Source: Siphonodentalium dalli | Taxonomy: Eukaryota; Mollusca; Scaphopoda; Gadilida; Siphonodentaliidae | Reading direction: 5' to 3' | Assembly: GCA_032622095.1 (NCBI GenBank) | Contig: CP136069.1 | Span: 101,024,278-101,088,277 of the forward strand | DNA length: 64,000 nt | Shown here: positions 56,194 through 64,000 of the stretch, in pieces | Numbering within the stretch: position 1 is the stretch's first letter | Layout of the letters: the number at the start of each line of letters is the position of its first letter | Notes under the pieces: model-generated | Databases searched by the model: none | Seen by the model: only the letters and a program-made list of their open reading frames with translations | Told to the model about the DNA's origin: nothing | Position numbers and translations under genes: made by a program

Positions 56194-57687
56194 TCAGTTG
56201 TTTGGAATATTGTTTCGATAATGTTTTTGTCTGTGTTTTGATGCAGAGACGTTTGGTTGAAACTTTGAGTCAGAGTTGTTTTTGTTTGTCACTTTGGATA
56301 TTATTGGGATATTCACACCGTGTTGAGCGGTGTTCACAGCTGCGCGGTCGGTAGTGTTGTACGAAAACTGATTATGAGGTTTTCCTTGTTTGAATCTGAG
56401 TGGTGATTTAGGCTTCTGTGATTGTTTATGTCGATAATTCTGAGTTCTCGGGATAGCTCCTGCTGGCAGTTTATAGTTTGGCGGAACAAAGCTTATTCCG
56501 TGTGAGCTTGGTTGCTGTTGTTGTTGTTGTTGTTGTCTCGGTTGTTGTTGATTTTGACGTTTTTGTTGTTGTTTATCTCTAGAAGGAGCACTAGAGCGAT
56601 CAGTTAACACAGAATTTGATTGTGACTTATCCTGTCTGTACTTTGGCTTGACGTCAGGTGAAAATTGCATATTGTCGACATAAATTCTGTCGGAAATAAC
56701 TCGGGCTTTGTGACCCTTATTTCTAGCATCTTTAGCGATCGGATTTAGAACTAACTTCCTGTACTCATTTACCACAGACGGGTAATGATCGTTGATGTAA
56801 TAATCCGTTCCATTCAGCAAACCACTAGCTTTCCTGATCATTTCCTTGTCCTTTATTTTAACGAATTTAACGAGAATTGGCCGTTTCCCCCTGTCGTCCG
56901 ATTTTCCCATCCGTCTCACATTATCGAACTCTATATCCTTGCGAATTTTTAGTGATTGTTTGATGAAATCTACAAGCACATTTTCGGTTGTAAGGTTATC
57001 CGTGTCCCTTTCGAATTCCTCTATCCCGATAAATATAAGATCAGACTGCATTGAATCGATTTGTAAGTCTGTTACCTGCTCAAGGACGTATTGTGTTCGT
57101 TTTTCTGCAAGGTCGAGTTTGGCTGATTTATGGAATTCGTCCACTTTCATCTGTTTCTGATTTTGGTTTGTGTCGTATAAACTTTGCTCAAGAATGTCCT
57201 GTTTGCATTCAAACGAAGATACTCTTCCCGACAATGCACTGACTGAATATTCAATCGCCGTGAGTTTATTGTTGATTTCCGACACCTGCTGACTGACAAT
57301 ATCCACCGTTTTGAACTTATGCTCCATAGCTGTCAGAATTGTTATTATCTGATTTAGCTTTGAGTCGGTGTCACCTCCGCCGCGAATAATGTCACTCACT
57401 TCTAAATTACTATTGTTTCCAGTGTGATTGTGAATTTGGGTATCCATGATTTCCCTCGTTTCAGATCTGAACGGGTTCAAGTCTAGATTGATGAGATTGT
57501 GTTCACTCTGAATTCCATTAAAGTTATAGATTTCGTTTCCAGATTTGGAGTTGATTTGCTGCATATTACTATCTGATGGTTTTTCGGGATACAAGTCTTT
57601 TGATATGTCACTGTTATAGTCACTGTTTACTACACTGAGACTATTATTTCGGCCAATTTGGCCGGTTACTTCATGTGAGTTTTTCAT
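56194..57687 (-). CDS. LINE-c ORF1 protein (coiled coil plus RRM-like, RNA-binding)
   Basis: 497 codons, intact. The N-terminal about 110 residues are Asn/Ser-rich. Residues about 110-210 have regular hydrophobic heptads (predicted coiled coil by eye, for trimerisation in L1-type ORF1p). About 212-345 form an RRM/C-terminal-domain-like region (LIFIGIEEFE, NVRRMGKSDDRGKRPILVKF, YRKLVLNPIAKDARN), resembling L1-type ORF1 proteins that coat the element RNA. After it come a glutamine-rich run (about 370-395) and a basic tail. Start chosen at the first ATG. Intact length despite a broken ORF2 suggests fairly recent activity. Confidence 0.8.
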   Translation of the reverse strand: MKNSHEVTGQIGRNNSLSVVNSDYNSDISKDLYPEKPSDSNMQQINSKSGNEIYNFNGIQSEHNLINLDLNPFRSETREIMDTQIHNHTGNNSNLEVSDIIRGGGDTDSKLNQIITILTAMEHKFKTVDIVSQQVSEINNKLTAIEYSVSALSGRVSSFECKQDILEQSLYDTNQNQKQMKVDEFHKSAKLDLAEKRTQYVLEQVTDLQIDSMQSDLIFIGIEEFERDTDNLTTENVLVDFIKQSLKIRKDIEFDNVRRMGKSDDRGKRPILVKFVKIKDKEMIRKASGLLNGTDYYINDHYPSVVNEYRKLVLNPIAKDARNKGHKARVISDRIYVDNMQFSPDVKPKYRQDKSQSNSVLTDRSSAPSRDKQQQKRQNQQQPRQQQQQQQQPSSHGISFVPPNYKLPAGAIPRTQNYRHKQSQKPKSPLRFKQGKPHNQFSYNTTDRAAVNTAQHGVNIPIISKVTNKNNSDSKFQPNVSASKHRQKHYRNNIPNN

Positions 57688-58350
57688 CTGACGTGTGTGT
57701 CGGAATAATGATATGGAGGATTTATGTAAATGTTAGCCCAAACTACATTTCCAAGTAACGATGGTTTTGTTGTTTATTTTGAGGAATAATACCGCGTCAG
57801 ATGAATTCAGCCCAAATATGTTAACAGTTGTCGTGTAAAACATTCGGCAGTAAGTTAGCGTTATTTAGTATTTGTGGATGTCCTTTAACATGGGGAAAAT
57901 AGACTACTGCGCTTGAACGAGCATGTGAATTGTCGTTTTTAATGTATAGCAACTTTATAATCAATAACAGAGGCATTCTCTGTCAAATAAGGTCGCTCTA
58001 TTTACGATACCAATTGGGGAACTTTGTAAATTAAATTACGCGTAAACTTAACCTGCTGCAAATAGAAAAGGTGTCGGAATCGGCGTACTCGCCCCATGGG
58101 CTAACTCGCCCAATCGGCGCGTGCCAACTCGGAATAAAAGGCCAACTCGGAATAAAAGATGCATACGGGGTGTTATATGGCGTTTGGTCCGTTGTTTCTC
58201 AATGAATATTATTGAAATTTGGTGTATATGTCCGGGCTGGGACATGGAATACAACAACGTTTGAATTGTTTTTAAATTTACAAATTTGTTGATTTTATTC
58301 ATTTTGTTTTCGTTATGAAACACACTATAAAGTGTATATAATATAATAAC

Positions 58351-58645
58351 GAACACGAGACATACATAATTTATGAACTGTTAACAAAAGATATCAAATT
58401 CAATACATGACAAAGATGACTCAGTGGAGTTTATAAAGTGAACATAAAAACATTGAGGTAAGAATCTTTTTAAGGAATTCAACTTTATTTAATGATAATA
58501 AACACATAAATTAAAATAACAAACATGAGACATACATGATTTATAAACTGTTAACAACAGATATCAAACTCAATACATGACAAAGATGACTCAGTGAAGT
58601 TTATAAAGTGAACATAAAAATATTAAGGTAAAAATCTTTTTAAGC
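58351..58645. repeat. two-copy tandem repeat, period about 169 bp
   Basis: GAGACATACATRATTTATRA, ACATGACAAAGATGACTCAG and GTTTATAAAGTGAACATAAA in both units (58,351-58,476 and 58,520-58,645). Confidence 0.85.
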
Positions 58646-58739
58646 ATTACTAAACCGTTTAGCACAGTCCACTTCACTCATCCGATCATCACTAAACTTC
58701 ATATTTATCTTGATATTGATCTATCAGATGAGAGCTATC

Positions 58740-59960
58740 AAATATTTTATAGGAAAAAATGGTCGCCAGCGGCCATATTGCATTTACGTTATATGTTATC
58801 GCGTCATGTCGATATCTAGTATTACTTAGAAATTTCACCTTTCCAGATTCATAATTGCTCCATTGACTGTAACAGATGGAATTATTCCCCTCTTCGGATA
58901 GAGTGTCACTGAAACTTTATTTTGTCAGACTGTCTGTATAGTCACTGATTATATATGGCAATAATCTGTAATAAGATGTAGCACTATTTTATTTTATATT
59001 TACATGCAGTGCTGTTTTTATACAACAATTCTAATCCCCCCTAGATCATCATGTGATCGACCATACATCGCGCGAGGACCTGGTTGAATTAAGGGGGGTT
59101 TTTATGGATAACTTCTGTCCTCAAGCTAGATTATACTTATGACATTTAATGGCATGTTTCTAACATGGAGGGTTAGATATGCGTGAGACACCACCACTCT
59201 TCAATTCACACCAAGTTATCAGCTGTCATATTCGGATATTAGAACCCATAGCCACGATATATGGTTTATTTTGTGTATACTAGTAATATTGTTATTTTCA
59301 GTACCTTTATATACCAGTACTGTGTATAACAATGCATATACATTAATCCATGTATACATGTATATTGATTCAACGGATTCAGTGGTTTTGTCCATCAGTC
59401 TATCAAATTTGCGGGGAAAACATGGCCACAAGCAGTACACCCTGTTAAATTTCGAATTTGAATCAATTGGCGCACCCTGCAGCCAGCTTTTATTGGAGAA
59501 CTTTTTCTCATGTGGATAGTTTGGGTCACCGCTAGATCTGAGCCATGTTTTGTTCTCAAGCTGTCCTTGTGAAGACATCACTGCCAGCGGTGATCTTGAA
59601 TTTTACTATTTTTATGGCTAAATAATTTGGTTGATCCTACAGACGACACCCCTTGTCCGATCGTCACCAGATTCCACAATGATCTTCTGGATAACCAGGG
59701 GGAGAGTAATCTAATTTTCCCGAATTTCGTTAAAAAACATTACCACAGGCAGCAATTTGGTATCTTACTGTTTGATCCTCTTTTGCGTGACTGAATTGTT
59801 TAGCAACTGTACAGTCATATCCCTCATCTGATAGTCACCACACTTTATATTGATCTTCGGGCTGACAACTAGATGGGAGCTATCGAATGCTTTGAATTTT
59901 TTTTGGAAAACATTGTCGCCAGCAGTCATCTTCTATTTTGGTTTTTATATACATGTATAT
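58740..59960. repeat. decayed relatives of the element A satellite
   Basis: Several phrases of the form AAAACATGGCC(A/G)CMAGYRG or GTCGCCAGCGGCCATATTGC (58,760, 59,420, 59,585, 59,745, 59,910), plus TGTCCGATCGTCACCAGATT-like words, correspond to the 21,730-22,740 unit at low identity. Unit length here is nearer 160-320 bp. Confidence 0.5.
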
Positions 59961-60186
59961 CTCTTCATTCGGATAGCCAGTATTACGTAGGTACTTCAAC
60001 TTTCCGCATTCCTGTCATCATTTGAAATATAAAAATTTACCTGATACCATGCACCCTTCAAAATTTGTTTCGTCGTATCTATTTTAATGACCCGTATGGT
60101 AATATTGATACAGATATATTTGTCAAACATTTCTTTGTACAATATACAGGTATTTAGTTTGTAACTAAATCTAGAAATATATAATA

Positions 60187-60848
60187 GTAGCTGGTGGACC
60201 CTACTTCGTCCGGGATGTTCCCCTCTGATTTTCGGAGAATTGCGCGATTTAACCTTGAATTGACCATTTTAAAGGTGAACGTCATGTCGGGTCACGATTT
60301 GACCCGCCCAAAACACTCCCCGGACAAAAGTCACGACAAAAGTACCCGTCGAAATCCGCCCGGCTTTACCCGATTTGACCTTGAATTGACAATTTTGAAT
60401 GTCAAGATCAGGTCAGGGTCATAATTTGACCCACCCGAAACACTCCTGGGACAAAAGTAACAGTGGGTATTATATTTCGTTGAAATACTTCGTTTTACCA
60501 GATTTGACCTTGAATTGATCTTTTTGAATGTCAAAGTCAGGTCGGGATCAAGATTTGTCCCGTCCAAATAGTCCAGAAACATGCCTACATCAGCACGTTC
60601 GAGAACATGGTCCCACGTGAAATTGGACCCGTCAATATTGCTCCCGGGATCGAAGTAGTCCTACACACAAATTTTTAGTCGGATCGGTCAAGGTCCAGAA
60701 ACATGCCTATGAGCGAGGTCAAGTTTACACGTTAAATACCAAATCCGAGTCGGATCAGTCGAGCAGTGTTAGAGTCTATAACACATACACACATGCATTC
60801 ATGCATACACACATACATACAGACAGGTGTTCCAAAATGTATAATCGA
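60187..60848 (-). mobile_element. Hel-3 copy 2, inserted 65 bp from the end of element C
   Basis: Minus strand: begins TCGATTATACATTTTGGAAC, preceded by A; CATA/TGTA microsatellite; the TTTGACCTTGAATTGA units three times; left end CCCGGACGAAGTAGGGTCCA. The exact last base of the 3' end (near 60,187) is uncertain because CTAG is altered. Confidence 0.65.
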
Positions 60849-60913
60849 TAGCTACAACAATTCTATGGTAGATAGTTCAAGGCCGACCTGATGCATGCAT
60901 CTTAGTTTTCTTG

Positions 60914-60975
60914 TATACTGTAGATGGTAGATCTAATTGTTCAGTTACATTTTCATTTTCGCCAATGGACGCCAT
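60914..60975 (-). other. candidate first coding exon cut by element C
   Basis: Minus strand: ATG in good context (ACAAAGATGG) followed by 20 open codons, MASIGENENVTEQLDLPSTV, acidic and not repeat-like, running into the end of element C. Upstream sequence (60,976-61,170) could be a 5' UTR. No family recognised, so chance cannot be excluded. Confidence 0.2.
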
Positions 60976-61175
60976 CTTTGTTGACGTTTTGAGTTTGAAA
61001 TCAACCACCAGGCTCATAAAGTAGATATCACTGCCATCGTACCTTTTTATTCAGAAAGTCACGGCACATATTAGTCCATGTAATCCAATAAACATTTATA
61101 TCCTGGTATATGCGAAAATTAATCTCGGATTTTTAACTTTTGATCGGTTTTTCGTTCCCAAAATTTCAAACGGCT

Positions 61176-62914
61176 TTAATGTTGGCGCATGTTTGCCATA
61201 TAGAGAGCTTTAGATTTGTACTTTGGGTGTTCCCTGCATAGTAGCCAGCCTCTCCAGATCGACATAGGATAGGATTTAACCATCCTAAAGAAATTCAGTG
61301 ATTCATTTGTCAAATCACACCATGGTGTTTGATATGCGAAGTTGTTGATCTTCTCTTTTACAATTTCTTTCCATTGTTTCTGTGATGGAAAGAACCCAGA
61401 ATCAATAAAATTTGTGAGGTAATCGATGAGATCATATGCGTGCAGGTGTGTGAATATTTCCTTCGCAAAGCCAGACATGGGCCGTTTATAGAGGAGGTGG
61501 CCCTGAACATTGAACAGAAACACTCTTAGAGCATCGCGATGAGTGTTTGGAATATTTATTAGTGTTCCCAAGAATAAAAGTTTTTCCGGTCTACTTCGAC
61601 ATGCAGTGGTTTTAAACCAAGTAATGACAGTGAAAGTTATGTACTTGTTCTAGTAGGCAGACATTGAATATGTTTTATACACATACGATAGACTCTCTCG
61701 AGTTGCAGAACTTGTGTATTTGTCAGGCCATACCATATTTCACATCCATATAATGCCTTGGGGATTACTACACATTTCAAAATTTCAAGAGCAGACGAAG
61801 GAGTCAGGAATTTGGTGATTGGCGATCGGCATGCACCGAAGAATGTCCTTCTTAGCATTTCACATGCTCTGTCAATATTTCGAGATCTATCAGACCGATT
61901 ATTTTGAGGGATACCAAGGTGAATAACGTCTTTGACTTCCTTCAGAGTGTTCAGTCCGAGAAACCATTTATGTTCTCTCGCTGGAGCGTTTGAGCGTTTA
62001 CTAGTGTCAAAAACGATTCTTTCGCTTTTAGCAAATGAGTATTCAAATTTCCACGTTTTGCTGTACTTATAACATTTATTCAGAAGACTTTTTAAGCCAC
62101 CTTCTGAGTAAGAAAGAATGCAGACATCGTCGGCAGTTGTCGGACATGAACACGAGATTGAATCTATATGAGCGCCCTCCGGTGATAATGAGAGTTCCTG
62201 TAGGAGGTCGTCTATATAGATAAGGTACAGGAAAGGGGACAGAACACCCCTTGTCCTGTACCTTGCTATATGGTGAACGGTTCTGAAAAATAGCCAGCAT
62301 ATCACACTTTGCTTTCGATTTCCGAGTACATGGCAGCAACAACTCTAAGCATACGCCCTCCGAGGCCTTTCTGCATTAATTTATAGAGTAGTCCTTCGTG
62401 CCATACTCTGTCAAAAGCTTTTTGGGAATCCAAAAATGCGGCGTATACCTTAGAATTGTTGAGATGTGCATATTCGACGACATCTTGGAGTATACATGAG
62501 GTCACTGTGCAGCCAACCCCTTTCTGGAAGCCATTCTGCAGACAATTCGGAAAACCGGCGAACACATCGCATTTAAGAAGCCAAAATAACCATCTCAAAA
62601 AGTTTATACATTGATGGCAGTAAAGTTATAACTCTGTAACTATCTGGGTTGTCGACAGGCTTTGGGTCACCCTTGAAAATCGGAATTATTATTCCCATTT
62701 TCATTTTAGATGGAATAAATTCGTATCTGAGCATACTTGAGAATAGCAGACACAGGACAGGAAGTAGAGCATCCGGTGCTTGAATTAGATGTTCATTTAC
62801 AATATTGGTGTGCCCACTAGCTTTGTTCCGCTTCAGCCGTTTAATGCAAGCACTTAGTTCTGCACATGTGACGTCCTTACATAGTGAGTTATCTCTGCGC
62901 TCTTGGTCAGACAT
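61176..62914 (-). pseudogene. LINE-e reverse transcriptase remnant
   Basis: Minus-strand pieces in order: IKRLKRNKASGHTNIVNEHL and IIIPIFKGDPKPVDNPDSYR (62,914-62,573); QNGFQKGVGCTVTSCILQDV and AAFLDSQKAFDRVW (62,598-62,302, motif A); GVLSPFLYLIYIDDL, TADDVCILS (YADD changed to TADD) and ALYGCEIWYG (62,305-61,637); and a C-terminal stretch to TAA at 61,176. At least three frameshifts. The terminal zinc finger and the endonuclease are absent. A fourth LINE lineage in the window. Confidence 0.85.
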
Positions 62915-63589
62915 TTAATTTATCTGGGCAATGTGGTCGTTCACCGACGATTCAAATTACCCAGGTGTGAAACACCAGATTTTCAACAACAAGCATGATA
63001 CTTTTTCATTTTAATTATGATTACGAAGCCACAAGGAATCACCCTTGTGGCAATTTATACAAGCTCAACGTCTTCAATTAAGCGGCAAGTCGCGTTGGCT
63101 CCAATAAGCGTAGAATACCGGAGTGTGACTTCCGAGAGCTACAACATCACTGACAACTAAGGTCACTCATGCCAAATAGAGTTATCCGCTCCGAGCATGC
63201 GCAGAAAATATTGTCACTTCCGTCCATTCCAACTTTTGTCCACAGAGCGAGGACGTAAAATTTTCAATCTGCTGCCATCGCTGCTCGCAACTACCTCCAA
63301 TCATCTACAGTTTAAGGTCATGCATTGCCGCCTTGTTTTCTCCTTGCCCGCTGTTTCACAGTACCGCCATCGTCTTCTAATCCGTCGTCTCCAATAATTA
63401 TCCAGCGGTTACGCTCTGGTTCCCGGCGGTCTGGTTTTGAGTGTCCACCTGTCCCACCGCGTTGTCCTTAATTGCTGTTCGGCGTTCTCTTTGTGTGTGT
63501 AATCCCCTCGCTTCTCGTCCGCTGCGTTTTTCCCGATCAGGTAACAGCCACGGTCTTTAATTTTACGCCTTTTTGGCAATAGGTCGTAT
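62915..63589. other. no gene recognised
   Basis: A 28-bp stretch (AGGTGTGAAACACCAGATTT...) at about 62,963-62,990 also occurs at 47,025-47,053. The 66-codon frame at 63,197-63,397 is Arg/Leu-rich without domain. CATGCGCAG at 63,197 is a partial NRF1-like site. Confidence 0.4.
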
Positions 63590-64000
63590 TATGTTGTCCC
63601 AGTTTGGATTAATTTATCTGCACCTCGACTTCGTATTTGACCACCTCTCTGGGCCGGGTCTTTCGTCCGTCCGTCTGTCTATCCGTCCGTCTGTCCGTCT
63701 GTCTGTCTGTCCGTCCATCCGTCCGTTACCATTTGGTTTCCGTCCGATAACTTCAGTTTGGATTATTTGCTCTGCTCCAAAGTTGGTATGCGTCTTTCTT
63801 CGCTAAGGATACAGGCCACGTTCGAATATGGGTTCCGTCCAATTAATTTTCCCTGCGTTCCGCCCCCCCCCTTTTCGACTTAGAATTTGACCGCCTGTTA
63901 CTCAATTTGGTTTCCGACCGATAACTCCAGTTTGGATTATTTTACCTGCGCCAAGGTTGGTCTGTGTGTTTCCCAGCTACCGATACCGGCCATGTCCGCA
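63590..64000. repeat. pyrimidine-rich tandem repeat with GTCC/GTCT microsatellite
   Basis: TTTGGTTTCCGTCCGATAAC then TTCAGTTTGGATTATTTGCT at 63,732 and again, slightly changed, at 63,908. A related half-unit (CCCAGTTTGGATTAATTTAT) lies at 63,599, and CCGTCTGTC microsatellite at 63,665-63,726. Continues past the window end. Confidence 0.75.

Larger units (their letters stand above)
47979..57690 (-). mobile_element. LINE-c, near full-length two-ORF LINE (5.3 kb) split by element B
   Basis: ORF1 56,194-57,687; endonuclease 55,405-56,135; RT 53,335-55,404; C-terminal part 48,302-48,941; 3' UTR to an AATTG repeat tail at 47,979-48,015. Element B (48,942-53,334) sits inside ORF2. The 5' UTR is essentially missing, as sequence matching element A/B resumes within 20-30 bases of the ORF1 start. 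Decay: frameshifts near 55,940 and 48,735 and stop codon TAA near 55,405. Confidence 0.85.
57691..60913 (+). mobile_element. element C: degraded relative of elements A and B
   Basis: 57,708-57,830 matches 15,590-15,710 (GGATTTRTGTAAATGTTAGC, GAGGAATAATACCGC), and the end 60,850-60,913 matches the A and B 3' ends including GATGCATGCATC-TTAGTTTT-CTTG and a following T. The true 5' end is cut off by LINE-c. The interior is diverged, with its own repeats and an inserted Hel-3. The frame 58,048-58,356 has no recognised domain. Confidence 0.6.

Overview
This is AT-rich animal nuclear DNA with no recognisable intact host gene. It is a dense, nested accumulation of mobile elements: degraded non-LTR retrotransposons (LINEs), non-autonomous rolling-circle elements (Helitron/Helentron type, resembling the 'pearl' elements described in bivalves), foldback and TIR elements, a tRNA-derived SINE, a MULE transposase fragment, a fragment probably from a Penelope-like element, and many minisatellites. 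There is no operon structure, and nothing bacterial or phage-like. A marine lophotrochozoan such as a mollusc is the best guess. That rests only on the repeat types, so the organism is inferred.

Layout. 1-6 kb: tandem core-repeat elements (Hel-4, then two Hel-1 copies joined head to tail inside a minisatellite) and a duplicated 0.5 kb unit. 6-12 kb: a large foldback element with a different LINE inserted in each arm. 12.8-15.5 kb: LINE debris, then head-to-tail Hel-2/Hel-1 elements. 15,499-26,562: an 11 kb non-coding element (A) with conserved ends, itself loaded with MITEs, a SINE, a satellite carrying YY1-like sites, and a 2.2 kb insertion with a THAP-type zinc-finger frame. 27-31.6 kb: a long-TIR MITE, an array (D) and a 9-bp-TSD foldback element. 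31.9-39.1 kb: a LINE (LINE-b) broken by two pieces of another LINE and by a MULE fragment. 39-43 kb: array E, a probable Penelope fragment and a Hel-3/Hel-1 tandem. 43-47 kb: mostly featureless, with one foldback element. 47-57.7 kb: a near full-length LINE (LINE-c) on the minus strand, its second ORF split by a 4.4 kb relative (B) of element A. 57.7-60.9 kb: a third, degraded relative (C). 61-63 kb: another decayed reverse transcriptase. The window ends in a pyrimidine-rich tandem repeat.

The strongest new signal is the A/B/C family. These are 4-11 kb elements without coding capacity. They begin TTTCA plus a hairpin whose stem differs between A and B by a compensatory base-pair swap. They end with a 12-bp palindrome, 8 nt, then CTTG. 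Two independent insertions (A in a Hel-2 element, B in a LINE ORF) fall exactly between A and T with no target duplication, the Helitron signature. Other notable signals are Helitron-like elements joined CTAG|TC, multiplication of perfect NRF1-type sites by one family, a 13-bp motif (AACGCTCTTTATT) shared by otherwise unrelated repeats, and a 486-bp direct repeat flanking a LINE insertion. All boundaries were found by eye and should be taken as good to a few bases where a junction is described and to tens of bases elsewhere.
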